Below, in pieces: positions 35,776 through 44,827 of a stretch of DNA of 64,000 nt. Position 1 is the first letter of the stretch. Each line of letters begins with the position of its first letter. The DNA lies in contig NZ_JACCFJ010000001.1 of the NCBI RefSeq assembly GCF_013410345.1, forward strand, positions 1,302,001 through 1,366,000, given 5' to 3'. This stretch comes from Saccharopolyspora hordei. Lineage in GTDB: Bacteria > Actinomycetota > Actinomycetes > Mycobacteriales > Pseudonocardiaceae. Below the pieces are notes generated by a model. The model searched no databases. It was given only the letters and a program-made list of their open reading frames with translations, and was not told the origin of the DNA. A program made the translations under genes and the position numbers.

Positions 35776-37287
35776 TCAGTTCCGCTTGTCGGTGTTGATC
35801 TTCGGGTCGCCGTCCGGCGTGGCGACCATGCCGAGCACGTGCTGCTCGACGATCTCCTTGCCCTTCTTGGTGAACTGCAGCGTCACGACGACGTTCGCCC
35901 CGGACCGCACCGGGTCGCCGATGATCGTGACGTCGTCGATGGACTTCCAGAACGCCTCGTAGCGGTCCTTGCCCTGATCCCGCAGCTTCGGGCCGAGCAG
36001 CTCCCACGCCTGGTCGAGCTTCTTCGGCACCAGCGAGTAGTACTTCTTCACCACCGCGATGAGCTCGGCTGACGACGGCTGCTTCGCGGTGGTCGTCGGC
36101 GCCGCGCTCGTGGTCGGCGCTGCGGAGGTGGTGGCCGGGGCGGAGGAGGGAGCCGGGGCCGGGGCGGAGGACGGCGCGGGCGCCTGCGTCGGTGCGGGCT
36201 GGCTCTGCGGGGAGTCGTCGCCGAAGGCGTTCGCGGCGAGCACGCCCACCAGGACCGCGACCACGATCGCCACCACCCACATCGCCGCCTGGCGGTAGTT
36301 GCGCCGCGGCGCGGGTTCCGCGGCCGGCACCGCGCTGCCGACCACCGTCGGTGGGTTGCTGCCGCTCGGCGGCCCCACCCGGGTCGCCGCGGCCGGCGGC
36401 GGGGTGCGCGGCGGGCTCGCCGCGGGGCGCTGCCAGCCCGCGCTCGGCGAGGCGTTCGGGATCGGGCGGCCGTCGAGCACCGCCTGCAGCAGGTCGCGGG
36501 CCTGGGCCATGGTGGGCCGGTCCACCGGGTCCGGCCGCAGCATCTGCATCAGCGCGGGGGTCATCGGACCGGCCTGCCGGGGCGGGTCGAACTGCCCGCG
36601 CGCCACCCGGTGCAGCAGGCTGATCGCGTTCTCGTCGGTGCCGAACGGCGGGCCGCCCTCGATCGCCGCGTACAGCGTCGAGCCCAGCGAGAAGACGTCC
36701 GAGGCCGGGGCCGGGTCGCGGCCCAGCGCCACCTCGGGGGCCAGGTAGGCGGGCGTGCCCGCCAGGATGCCGCTCTTGGTGACCGCCACGTCCCCGATCG
36801 CCCGGGAGATGCCGAAGTCGGTGATCTTGGCGATGTCGTTCTCGCCGAGCAGCACGTTGCCCGGCTTGAGGTCGCGGTGCACGATGCCGGCCATGTGCGC
36901 GGCGGCGAGCGCGCTGGCCACCTGCACGCCGATCCGGGCCACCTGGAGCGGGGGCAGGGTGCCCTGCTCGTCGATGACCGACGCGAGGCTTCGCGAGGGC
37001 AGGTACTCCATGACCAGCACGGGCTGGCCCTCGTCCTCCGCGACGTCGAACACGCAGATCGCGTTCTGGTGCTGCAGACGTGCGGCGATGCGTCCCTCGC
37101 GCATCGAGCGCTGACGAGCTTCTTCGGTCTCCTCGGGGGTGTAGCCCGGTTGCAGCAAGAGCTGCTTCACCGCGACCGTGCGGTGCAGGCGCTCGTCGAT
37201 GGCCTGCCACACCACTCCCATGGCGCCGCTGCCGATCTGCTGCTGCAAGCGGTACCGGCCTGCGATCAAACGACCTTCGGCGCTCAC
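35776..37287 (-). CDS. PknB-like Ser/Thr protein kinase, copy 1
   Basis: A 503-residue receptor-like kinase. Kinase domain about 10-265: glycine loop IGSGAMGVVW, Lys41, HRDLKPGN (catalytic Asp139), DFG 158-160 and APE in YLAPEV. A Pro-rich juxtamembrane part is followed by one membrane helix (334-354), an Ala/Pro/Ser/Thr stalk, and an extracytoplasmic domain of about 100 residues (AELIAVVKKYYSLVPKKLDQ) with a possible NTF2-like fold. GTG 37287 is chosen because AGGAG lies 5 bases before it and the N-terminus then matches copy 2. The frame is open 29 codons further upstream. Confidence 0.92.
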   Translation of the reverse strand: MSAEGRLIAGRYRLQQQIGSGAMGVVWQAIDERLHRTVAVKQLLLQPGYTPEETEEARQRSMREGRIAARLQHQNAICVFDVAEDEGQPVLVMEYLPSRSLASVIDEQGTLPPLQVARIGVQVASALAAAHMAGIVHRDLKPGNVLLGENDIAKITDFGISRAIGDVAVTKSGILAGTPAYLAPEVALGRDPAPASDVFSLGSTLYAAIEGGPPFGTDENAISLLHRVARGQFDPPRQAGPMTPALMQMLRPDPVDRPTMAQARDLLQAVLDGRPIPNASPSAGWQRPAASPPRTPPPAAATRVGPPSGSNPPTVVGSAVPAAEPAPRRNYRQAAMWVVAIVVAVLVGVLAANAFGDDSPQSQPAPTQAPAPSSAPAPAPSSAPATTSAAPTTSAAPTTTAKQPSSAELIAVVKKYYSLVPKKLDQAWELLGPKLRDQGKDRYEAFWKSIDDVTIIGDPVRSGANVVVTLQFTKKGKEIVEQHVLGMVATPDGDPKINTDKRN

Positions 37288-37434
37288 CGGTTCTCCTGGT
37301 ACTGGCTGTGCTGCCTGATCTGCGTGTGTTCCGTTCCCGGACTGACCGGACCCCCGTGGCCAGCTGTCACTCAACGGTGTGCAACGTTACTGGGCACCAG
37401 CCTCACCGCTGCACACGGGGCGACGAAAGAACAC

Positions 37435-37470
37435 GGCCGGGGCCCTCACCTCGCGGTGAGCGCCCCGGCC
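37435..37470 (-). terminator. terminator after kinase copy 2
   Basis: The outer arms GGCCGGGGC / GCCCCGGCC and inner arms CTCACC / GGTGAG around TCGC (37435-37470) form a nearly perfect hairpin 17 bases past the stop of the second kinase. The first kinase is therefore likely transcribed from its own promoter in the 37300-37430 gap. Confidence 0.85.
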
Positions 37471-37487
37471 GGTGCTGGTCGATCGGT

Positions 37488-38912
37488 TCAGTCGCTGCCC
37501 TCGGACCCGGCGTCGGAGTCCGACGGCTGCGTGGTCGGCTCCTCCTCCGGTTCGGACGTCGGCGTGCTCTTCGACGTGGTCGTCTCCTTGGACGTCGTCG
37601 TCGGGTCCGAGCTGGTGGTCGTCCTCGACGTGGTGGTCGGCGTCTCCTCCTCCGAGGTGACGTCGTCCTCCGACGTCGGGACGTTCTGCGTCGTGGGCGG
37701 CAGCTCGTCCGCGGTCGTCTCCACCGGCTCGGTCGGCGGCGGAGCGATCTCGCTGGTCGGCTGCTCGTTGCCCACCGGCCCCGGCTGGTTGTTGTTCATC
37801 AGCGCCGAGGTCACCAGCACCGCGATGACGGCGACCGCGACCAGCGCGATGCCCGAGATCACCACGGGCCGCTTGCTCCGGCGCGGCTCCTCGTAGATCG
37901 CCGCGTCACCGCGGGTGTCCGAGCCCATGTACGAGGTGGCGTCCTCGTACGGCCGCTCCGAGTACGGGTCGTCCTCGAAGTAGGCGGTGGTGCCGTCCTG
38001 GCCCACGACGCTCGTCGCCTGCTCGGCCGGGGGCTCCGGCGCCAGCGCGGGCGGGATCGGCGCGGCCACCGCGGGGATCGAGCTCGCCGACCCGCCGTCG
38101 GCCACGGCCTGCAGCATCTCCCGGACCTGCGCCATGTTCGGCCGGTCCTCGACGCGGGCGGCCATCATCGCCATCAGCGGGTGGGTCATCGGCCCGGCCT
38201 GCTGCGGCGGCTCGATCCGGCCCGCGGCCACCGCGTGCAGCAGCGCGAGGGTGTTCTCGTTCAGCCCGAACGGCGGGTGGCCCTCGATGGCGGCGTACAG
38301 CGTCGCGCCGAGCGAGAAGACGTCGGAGGCGGGCGTCGGCTCCTGGCCCATCGCCACGTCCGGCGACAGGTAGGCGGGCGTGCCCGCGAGCATCCCGGTC
38401 TTGGTGACCTGCACGTCGCCCTGCGCCCGCGAGATGCCGAAGTCGGTGATCTTCACGTCACCGTTGTCGCCGAGCAGGATGTTGCCCGGCTTGATGTCGC
38501 GGTGCACCACGCCTGCCGCGTGCGCGGCACCCAGCGCCGAGGCGACCTGCGCACCGATCCGCGCCACCTCCCGCGGCGGCAGCGGTCCGTGCTCGGACAT
38601 CATCGCCGCGAGGCTGGTGGAGGGCAGGTACTCCATGACCAGGACCGGCTGCCCCTCGTCCTCGGCCACGTCGTAGACCGAGATGGCGTTCGGGTGCTGG
38701 AGCCGGGCCGCGATCCGGCCTTCCCGCATGGCTCGCTGCCGCGCTTCCTCGGCCTCACCCGGATCCAATCCGGGCTGCAGGAGCAACTGCTTGACCGCGA
38801 CCGTGCGGTGCAGGCGTTCGTCCACACACTCCCACACCACGCCCATCGCGCCACTGCCGATGCGTCGCTGCACTCGGTAGCGTCCGGCGACCAGGCGACC
38901 TTCGTCGCTCAC
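37488..38912 (-). CDS. PknB-like Ser/Thr protein kinase, copy 2
   Basis: A 474-residue paralogue of the gene downstream, with about two thirds identity in the kinase domain by eye. Lys41, HRDIKPGN (Asp139) and DFG 157-159 are intact; the APE motif is SPD (YLSPDV), a mild change. A single membrane helix spans 349-371. The extracytoplasmic tail is only about 100 residues of Thr/Glu/Ser-rich sequence without a folded domain, unlike copy 1. The acidic stretch TAYFEDDPYSERPYEDATSY before the membrane may be an autophosphorylation region. GTG start. Confidence 0.92.
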   Translation of the reverse strand: MSDEGRLVAGRYRVQRRIGSGAMGVVWECVDERLHRTVAVKQLLLQPGLDPGEAEEARQRAMREGRIAARLQHPNAISVYDVAEDEGQPVLVMEYLPSTSLAAMMSEHGPLPPREVARIGAQVASALGAAHAAGVVHRDIKPGNILLGDNGDVKITDFGISRAQGDVQVTKTGMLAGTPAYLSPDVAMGQEPTPASDVFSLGATLYAAIEGHPPFGLNENTLALLHAVAAGRIEPPQQAGPMTHPLMAMMAARVEDRPNMAQVREMLQAVADGGSASSIPAVAAPIPPALAPEPPAEQATSVVGQDGTTAYFEDDPYSERPYEDATSYMGSDTRGDAAIYEEPRRSKRPVVISGIALVAVAVIAVLVTSALMNNNQPGPVGNEQPTSEIAPPPTEPVETTADELPPTTQNVPTSEDDVTSEEETPTTTSRTTTSSDPTTTSKETTTSKSTPTSEPEEEPTTQPSDSDAGSEGSD

Positions 38913-39391
38913 CGACGTCTCCCCGTACTGCTATCGATGCCCAGCGGGGTCCGCGGGGATCCGGGATGATGGTCCCGGCACGCAGCCCACCGGACATCGG
39001 CGGATTTGGCGGACCGGCTCCGGTCCTCCGACACGTACACGTTCTCACCGCGGACCGGGTTGGCCTGGTGGGCCGACGACCGGACCGCGTTACGGGAGCC
39101 TAGCCGACGCGGCATCGGCGTAGGTCCGAACTGGGAAAGATCTGTGCGCGCTGCCAAGACGTTACGCGGCCGTGTCATCCCAGTCGCCCGATCGGGGTGA
39201 GTCTCACAGCCGTTTGCGCAGGTGATGTCGGCCGCGGTGGGTCGAGCGGGCGGGTTGCGCAGGGTGTCCCGCACGGGGTCTGCCGGCGGCTGCACCCGGG
39301 GTGCCCGGTTCGCCCCGGTCCGTGCCACCGGGGTCCGGCGCGCGACGGTCGTTGTCGCATTGTTGTCTGGCGGGCGCCGCGGGCGGGTGAG
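38913..39391. other. gene-free region
   Basis: No gene is supported in these 479 bases. The promoter of kinase copy 2 should lie near 38920-39100 on the minus strand. Open frames on both strands have shadow-like composition. AT-richer DNA around 39120-39200 (TGGGAAAGATCTGTGCG) may hold promoter elements, but none could be defined. Confidence 0.4.
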
Positions 39392-40129
39392 TCAGCGCGA
39401 CGTGGTGTGCCGCGCCCAGAGCAGTTCGGCGCCGGTGATCTTGGGGTCGGAGTCGGGGTCGACGGTCAGCCGCTGCCGCAGCAGCACCTGGTCACCGGCC
39501 GGGTAGCGCACCTCGACCTCCGCCAGCACCGCGCCGTCCGGCTCGACCCGCGTCCGGGGGTGCACCGACTCGGCGTCGCGCCACGCCCGCACCAGCGCGG
39601 TCCGCTGCCCGGTGAGGAGGTCCGGGTCGACCGAGTCCAGCGCGGCGGGCACGTCGTGCGGCAGGCGGCGGTAGAACTCGTCGACCACGGCCCGGGCCGA
39701 CTCGACGCTGCCCGCCGCCGGGTTGGCCGACATCAGCTGCGGCTCCTCCGGCTGCTCGACGGCGGGATCCTCGGTCGCGTCGTCGGTGGGGGCCACCTCG
39801 GCGGTGAACGGCCAGCGGGCGTCCCGCACCAGGTCGGGGCGGAGCGCGAGGCCTCCCTCGAGCGCTGTCACGTGGGCGGTCGTTCGGGGTGCGGGGGCGG
39901 GACCCGCGACGATCGTGGAGGTCGCGACGGCCGCGCCGACCAGCAGCAGCACCGCCAGCGTGCCGAAGGCCAGCCGGCTGGTCAGCGGGAGCGCGCCCGA
40001 GCACTGGTCGGCGAGCGCGTCGGCCAGCCGCTCGCGCTGCGCGAGGGGAGAGCGCCGGAGCAGCTCGGCCACGCTGACCGAGCCCGGTGACGCGTGGTCG
40101 CGCCGACGACCGTGCGAGGGAAACTCCAC
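39392..40129 (-). CDS. hypothetical single-pass membrane protein
   Basis: About 245 residues from the GTG at 40129; a GTG at 40231 would add 34 residues and sits closer to the preceding gene. A membrane helix (LTSRLAFGTLAVLLLVGAAV) divides a cytoplasmic part from an external domain that ends AEVEVRYPAGDQVLLRQRLT. The layout and the closing beta strands resemble the next gene upstream, so both may be diverged members of a TcpC/NTF2-like exported family. Function unknown. Confidence 0.65.
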   Translation of the reverse strand: MEFPSHGRRRDHASPGSVSVAELLRRSPLAQRERLADALADQCSGALPLTSRLAFGTLAVLLLVGAAVATSTIVAGPAPAPRTTAHVTALEGGLALRPDLVRDARWPFTAEVAPTDDATEDPAVEQPEEPQLMSANPAAGSVESARAVVDEFYRRLPHDVPAALDSVDPDLLTGQRTALVRAWRDAESVHPRTRVEPDGAVLAEVEVRYPAGDQVLLRQRLTVDPDSDPKITGAELLWARHTTSR

Positions 40130-40249
40130 GGCGTGAACACGTACTCCGCTGCCCGCCCACGCTGAAAGGGATGCCGTGGAGTTCACCGGAAGGAGGGCGT
40201 GCGACTCATCGAACGGAGCAATGCCGAGCACTGTCCGTGACCGGTGTGG

Positions 40250-41161
40250 TCAGGAAACTCGTTCGTCCGCAGTGATCAACGGGTCGTCGCCCCGCGTGTA
40301 GCGGAGCCGGTGCCGCTCGGTGTGCACGGAGCCGTCCGTCGTGGTCACCCGCAGCGTGTGCACCGAGCTGGTCGGGGTCACGTAGACGTCGACGACCTCG
40401 ACGGTCCGGACCCCGGCGTACCGGGCGGCGAAGGCCTCGAAGCCCTCGTCGCGCAGCGGCCCGGCGGTCTGCGCGTAGGCCTCCGGCAGGTCCTCCCGCC
40501 CGATCGCGGCGAAGTAGGAGCCGCCGCGCTGCTCCATCTCCGCGGGGTCGGTGAACGCCAGCAGCAGCGGCGGCACCTCGGTGCTGGGGGGACGCGGGGC
40601 GCTCGTGGTCGGCGTCGGGCCGGCCGAGCCGGTGGCCTCCCCGGGCGGCGGTGCGGGCGCGGTCGTGCCGGAGCCCGTGGGGCGATCACCGGGCGCGACG
40701 GGCAGCACCGAGCCGGTCGGCAGCACCGCCTGCGGCCGCGTCGGGTCGCCGGTGAGGAAGTAGCGGTCGCGCTCCTCGTCCGGCAGCAGCGGGGGGTACT
40801 CGCCGGCGCGGGGCATGCTCGGCAGGTCCAGTCCCTCGATCGTCGTGGAGCTGCTCGCCAGCATCGAGGTGACCAGCACCAGCCCGCCCAGGGCCGCCGC
40901 GGAGGAGGCGATGGCGAACCACGCCGCCTGCCGCCAGCTGCGCGGCGGGGTGACCGAGGCGGGCACCATGCCCAGGTCGAACTTGTGCAGGCCGCCGACC
41001 GGTGCGGTGTCCACCAGCGGGTCGGTCTCGGCCTCAGCGCGGGGTGCGGGGGTCCAGCCGGCCGACGACCCGGTCTTGCGGTGCCGGCCGCGGGGCGGGG
41101 TCTGCGAGGCCGGCGGCCAGTCGAGCTGGCCGCTCCAGCCGAGGGTTCTGCCGCTGTCCAT
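40250..41161 (-). CDS. hypothetical single-pass membrane protein
   Basis: A 303-residue protein. About 75 cytoplasmic residues rich in Pro and Arg, a membrane helix (WFAIASSAAALGGLVLVTSM), a Pro/Thr-rich linker, and a C-terminal domain PPLLLAFTDPAEMEQRGGSY to TERHRLRYTRGDDPLITADE. The last domain has the size and strand pattern of conjugation-type TcpC or NTF2-like domains, but I cannot name it. It forms a minus-strand pair with the downstream gene of like design. Confidence 0.7.
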   Translation of the reverse strand: MDSGRTLGWSGQLDWPPASQTPPRGRHRKTGSSAGWTPAPRAEAETDPLVDTAPVGGLHKFDLGMVPASVTPPRSWRQAAWFAIASSAAALGGLVLVTSMLASSSTTIEGLDLPSMPRAGEYPPLLPDEERDRYFLTGDPTRPQAVLPTGSVLPVAPGDRPTGSGTTAPAPPPGEATGSAGPTPTTSAPRPPSTEVPPLLLAFTDPAEMEQRGGSYFAAIGREDLPEAYAQTAGPLRDEGFEAFAARYAGVRTVEVVDVYVTPTSSVHTLRVTTTDGSVHTERHRLRYTRGDDPLITADERVS

Positions 41162-41194
41162 CGGGGGTCTCGACTTCCTGGGACTCGGGGGACG

Positions 41195-41929
41195 TCACGA
41201 CGTGTCGACCACGTGGAAGGCCTCGGCCAGCCGGCCCGGCATCCCGTGCCGCTCGGCGGTGCGCGCGAGGTGCTGCTCGATCGCGTCGGGCAGGTCGGGT
41301 CGGTGCGCGGTCTGCGAGCGGTGCGCGGCGAGCGCCGCGAGCTTGGCCTTGATGTGGTCGGTGATGTCGACCGCGTGGTTGATCCGCTCCTCGGGCGCTT
41401 CGGACATCCACAGCTGGCTGACGGTCCACGGCTCGTAGCCGGCTTCGAGCAGTTCGGGGAAGGCGAAGGCGTTGCGCGCGTCGGGGTAGACGGCGGCCAG
41501 CGTCGCCTCGCCGACCGCGCGGTGGTCCGGGTGCGACACCACCAGGTGCGACCAGTTGATCTCGGGGGAGTGCGTGAGCACCCGCTGCGGCCGGACCTCG
41601 CGGATCACCTTCGCGATGTCCCGGCGCAGCCCGATGTCGGCGACGACCCGCCCGTCCTGGTGGCCGAGGAAGCGCACGTCGGAGACGCCGACGGCCGCGG
41701 CGGCGGCGCGCTGCTCCTCCCGCCGCAGGCGCGCCATCTCCTCGCGGGGCGTGCTGTCGAACCCACCTGCGTCGCCCGACGTGCAGATGCAGTACGTGAC
41801 CTCCACGCCCGCGGCCACCCAGGTGGCCACGGTGCCGGCGGAGCCGAAGTCGACGTCGTCGGGGTGCGCGGTGACCACGAGAGCGCGCTCGATCCCGGTG
41901 CTCGATCCCGGCGGAGTGGTCATGGTCAC
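41195..41929 (-). CDS. PIG-L family deacetylase
   Basis: A 244-residue LmbE-like zinc hydrolase. The first metal motif AHPDD is at 21-25 (VVTAHPDDVDFGSAGT), the second His lies in VSHPDHRAVG (near residue 131). Family members remove N-acetyl groups from GlcNAc-containing compounds, including steps of mycothiol synthesis and natural product assembly. Mca/MshB similarity is partial, so the substrate is unassigned. Two closely spaced starts, GTG 41929 and ATG 41923, are possible. Confidence 0.88.
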   Translation of the reverse strand: MTMTTPPGSSTGIERALVVTAHPDDVDFGSAGTVATWVAAGVEVTYCICTSGDAGGFDSTPREEMARLRREEQRAAAAAVGVSDVRFLGHQDGRVVADIGLRRDIAKVIREVRPQRVLTHSPEINWSHLVVSHPDHRAVGEATLAAVYPDARNAFAFPELLEAGYEPWTVSQLWMSEAPEERINHAVDITDHIKAKLAALAAHRSQTAHRPDLPDAIEQHLARTAERHGMPGRLAEAFHVVDTS

Positions 41930-42045
41930 AGCCTACGGTGCAGGCGCAACGACTCCGGAGCGGGGTCGATGGTGGACTCAGAGTGACGAAAGTGGGGCGT
42001 TCGGTGGCACCGGCTCCACCGAACAGCCCAGCGGAGTGAGACCGA

Positions 42046-42357
42046 TCAGTACTGGCCGTTGCGGAAGCGGCTCTGCGACGTTTGGAGCGCCTTGACCGAG
42101 CCGATGCCGCCGCCCGCGCCCAGCAGCATCGCGAAGACGTCCGCGCCGAACCCGCCGCCCGCGGCGATCAGGAACGCCAGCAGCGTCACGCCCAGCCCGA
42201 CCCCGGCGACGGGGAACCGCTTCTTGGCGAACTCGACGGCGGGCTGGCCACCGGCCCGCTTCTTCGCCGCCGAGCTCAGCATCGCGAGGTAGCCGGCGTG
42301 CCCGGCGGCGGCGAGCAGGGCGGCGAGGGTCACGAGGAAGGCCACGAGAGCAACCAT
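42046..42357 (-). CDS. small hydrophobic membrane protein
   Basis: About 103 residues with two hydrophobic stretches (VALVAFLVTLAALLAAAGHA and VAGVGLGVTLLAFLIAAGGG) separated by a basic loop AKKRAGGQPAVEFAKKRF. A GTG two codons upstream (42363) could also start it. No family recognised. It stands alone between the PIG-L gene and the SDR gene. Confidence 0.65.
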   Translation of the reverse strand: MVALVAFLVTLAALLAAAGHAGYLAMLSSAAKKRAGGQPAVEFAKKRFPVAGVGLGVTLLAFLIAAGGGFGADVFAMLLGAGGGIGSVKALQTSQSRFRNGQY

Positions 42358-42540
42358 GCGCACAGTCTGCCTCGTCCCGGCCTTGCCCGGTATGGGTGAT
42401 ATCCCTGAATCTCCGTCGCCGGGCCCCGGGGCGGGCGCGGCTCACCCCGGCCGGGAGGGCGGTCCGCTGGGGGAGCGGGACGAAGTGGTTGCGCTCAGCC
42501 CCTGGATTGAGACGGGCGTCACGCCTAGGTTCTGAAGGCT

Positions 42541-43332
42541 ATGAGTGATCGCTCGACCGGAACGGATCGAACCGACACTGCGCCCGCCGTCGACCTGGCG
42601 GGCAAGCGAGCGCTGGTCACCGGGGCGGCCAGTGGCATCGGCGCCGCGGTGGCCCGCCGGCTGGTGGGCGCCGGGGCGGAGGTCGTCGCCGTCGACAAGG
42701 CCGCGGCCGAGCTCGAGGCGCTGGCCGCCGAGATCGGCGCCGAAGCGCGGGTGGTCGACCTCGACTCCCCGGACGCCGCCGGGCGCCTCGGCAGCGGCGT
42801 CGACATCGTGGTCAACAACGCGGGATCGCAGCACGTGGCGCCGATCCACGAGTTCCCGACCGACGTCTTCGCCACCATGCTGCGGGTGATGGTGGAGTCG
42901 CCGTTCCGGATCGTGCGCGCGGCCCTGCCGGGCATGTACCGCCGGGGCTGGGGCCGGATCATCAACGTCTCCTCCGTGCACGGCCTGCGCGCCTCGCCGT
43001 ACAAGAGCGCCTACGTGACGGTCAAGCACGCCATCGAAGGGCTGTCCAAGGTGATCGCGCTGGAGGGCGCGAACTACGGCGTGACCTCGAACTGCGTGTG
43101 CCCCGGCTTCGTGCGCACGCCGCTGGTGGAGCGGCAGGTCGCCGAGCAGGCCCGGCTGCACCGGGTGCCCGAGGCCCAGGTCGTGGAGGACGTCCTGCTG
43201 GCCCGCACCCCGGTGAAGCGGCTGGTGGAACCCGACGAGGTCGCCGCGCTCGCGCTCTGGCTGTGCGGCCCCGGCACCGCGTCGGTCAGCGGCGCGTCGT
43301 TCCCGATCGACGGCGGCTGGACCGCGAACTGA
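42541..43332 (+). CDS. 3-hydroxybutyrate dehydrogenase-like SDR
   Basis: A 263-residue classical short-chain dehydrogenase. The cofactor motif TGAASGIG is at 27-34, NNAG near 92, catalytic Ser near 144, Tyr158 and Lys162 (SAYVTVKHA). The C-terminal block NCVCPGFVRTPLVERQVAEQ and ARTPVKRLVEPDEVA is characteristic of D-3-hydroxybutyrate dehydrogenases, which oxidise 3-hydroxybutyrate to acetoacetate. The MHS transporter downstream could import the substrate, but a terminator separates the two. Confidence 0.88.
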   Translation: MSDRSTGTDRTDTAPAVDLAGKRALVTGAASGIGAAVARRLVGAGAEVVAVDKAAAELEALAAEIGAEARVVDLDSPDAAGRLGSGVDIVVNNAGSQHVAPIHEFPTDVFATMLRVMVESPFRIVRAALPGMYRRGWGRIINVSSVHGLRASPYKSAYVTVKHAIEGLSKVIALEGANYGVTSNCVCPGFVRTPLVERQVAEQARLHRVPEAQVVEDVLLARTPVKRLVEPDEVAALALWLCGPGTASVSGASFPIDGGWTAN

Positions 43333-43344
43333 TCAGACCCGGCT

Positions 43345-43377
43345 CCCCCACCACCGGCGCCCGTCCGGTGGTGGGGG
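43345..43377 (+). terminator. terminator after the SDR gene
   Basis: Exact 13-bp arms CCCCCACCACCGG and its complement (43345-43357 with 43365-43377) with a 7-base loop lie 12 bases past the stop codon. Confidence 0.85.
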
Positions 43378-43420
43378 CGGTGGAGGCAACGGAGCCCGGC
43401 TCGGCAGAGAGGACAGCGCG

Positions 43421-44737
43421 ATGACCACCGAGTCCACCCCGACGAGAACGTCGACCGCGCGCGTGGTGGTGGCGAGCCTCGTCGGCACCACCGTCGAGTG
43501 GTACGACTTCTTCCTCTACGGCTCAGCGGCCGCCCTGGTGTTCAACAAGCTGTTCTTCCCGGCGGACGACCCGCTGGTGGGCACCATGCTCGCGTTCATC
43601 ACCTACGCGGTGGGGTTCGTCGCGCGGCCGCTCGGCGGGCTCGTGTTCGGCCACTTCGGTGACCGGCTCGGCCGCAAGAAGCTGCTGGTGCTGAGCCTGG
43701 TCATGATGGGCGGCGCCACGTTCCTGATCGGCCTGCTGCCCACGTACCAGTCCATCGGGGTGGCCGCGCCGCTGCTGCTGACCGTGCTCCGCCTGGTGCA
43801 GGGCTTCGCCATCGGCGGCGAGTGGGGTGGGGCGGTGCTCATCGTCTCCGAGCACGGGTCCGCCGCCCACCGCGGCTTCTGGGCGTCGTGGCCGCAGGCC
43901 GGGGTGCCGCTGGGCAACCTGCTGGGCACCGCGGTGCTGGCGGTGCTGGCCGCGGTGCAGAGCGACGCGGCGTTCCTGGCCTGGGGCTGGCGGGTCGCGT
44001 TCCTGCTGTCCGGCGTCCTGGTGCTGATCGGCCTGTGGGTGCGGCTGGCGGTCGCGGAGTCGCCGCTGTTCCTGGAGGCGGCGAACGAGGCCGCGGAGCG
44101 GGGCGTGGCGGACAAGCCGCCGGTCCTGGAGGTGCTGCGCCGGTACCGCAGCGAGGTCCTCACCGCGATGGGTGCGCGGTTCGCGGAGAACGTCGTCTAC
44201 TACGTGCTGACCTCGTTCGTGCTCACCTACGTCGCGACGTTCCTGGAGCTGCCGCGCGGCCTGGCGCTGAACGCCTCGCTGATCGCCGCGGTGGTGCACT
44301 TCATCAGCATCCCGCTGTGGGGCGCGCTGTCGGACCGGGTGGGGCGGCGCCCGGTGTACCTGGTGGGCGCGGTCGGCACCGGCCTGTGGGCGTTCGCGTT
44401 CTTCTTCATGATGGACACCAAGTCCTTCGCCGCGATCACCATCGCCACCACGATCGGGTTGGTCTTCCACGGCGCGATGTACGGCCCGCAGGCCGCCTTC
44501 TTCGCAGAGCTCTTCGGTACCCGGGTCCGGTACTCGGGGGCGTCGATCGGTTACCAGCTGGCGTCGATCGTGGCCGGGTCGCTGGCCCCGATCATCGCGA
44601 CCGCGCTGCTGAAGGGCTTCGGCTCGGGGCTGCCGATCTCGATCTACGTGGCGCTGTGCGCGCTGGTCACGACCATCGCGGTGGTGCGGTCCCCGGAGAC
44701 CCGCGACCGCGACCTGGCCGCCGACCACGGCGTCTGA
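43421..44737 (+). CDS. MHS-family MFS transporter
   Basis: A 438-residue twelve-helix metabolite:H+ symporter. The MHS N-terminal signature VGTTVEWYDFFLYGSAAALV, the loop GHFGDRLGRKKLL and LRLVQGFAIGGEWGGAVLIV are plain. Substrates of the family include shikimate, alpha-ketoglutarate, citrate and proline/betaine; the sequence does not decide between them. Its neighbour suggests a short organic acid such as 3-hydroxybutyrate (inference). ATG with GAGAGGACAG upstream. Confidence 0.92.
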   Translation: MTTESTPTRTSTARVVVASLVGTTVEWYDFFLYGSAAALVFNKLFFPADDPLVGTMLAFITYAVGFVARPLGGLVFGHFGDRLGRKKLLVLSLVMMGGATFLIGLLPTYQSIGVAAPLLLTVLRLVQGFAIGGEWGGAVLIVSEHGSAAHRGFWASWPQAGVPLGNLLGTAVLAVLAAVQSDAAFLAWGWRVAFLLSGVLVLIGLWVRLAVAESPLFLEAANEAAERGVADKPPVLEVLRRYRSEVLTAMGARFAENVVYYVLTSFVLTYVATFLELPRGLALNASLIAAVVHFISIPLWGALSDRVGRRPVYLVGAVGTGLWAFAFFFMMDTKSFAAITIATTIGLVFHGAMYGPQAAFFAELFGTRVRYSGASIGYQLASIVAGSLAPIIATALLKGFGSGLPISIYVALCALVTTIAVVRSPETRDRDLAADHGV

Positions 44738-44751
44738 ACCGGGGCGTCAGG

Positions 44752-44804
44752 GGTCGCCTGGCGAGGACAGCCCGGGCGCGCCGGGCTGCCGCGGCCAGGC
44801 GACC
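44752..44804. terminator. nested bidirectional terminator
   Basis: The outer arms GGTCGCCTGGC / GCCAGGCGACC (44752-44762 with 44794-44804) enclose a second hairpin CAGCCCGG / CCGGGCTG (44768-44775 with 44781-44788). All stems are exact. The structure fills the gap between the convergent transporter and chorismate mutase genes. Confidence 0.85.
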
Positions 44805-44827
44805 GCTGAGCGCCACCTGGAGGTGCG

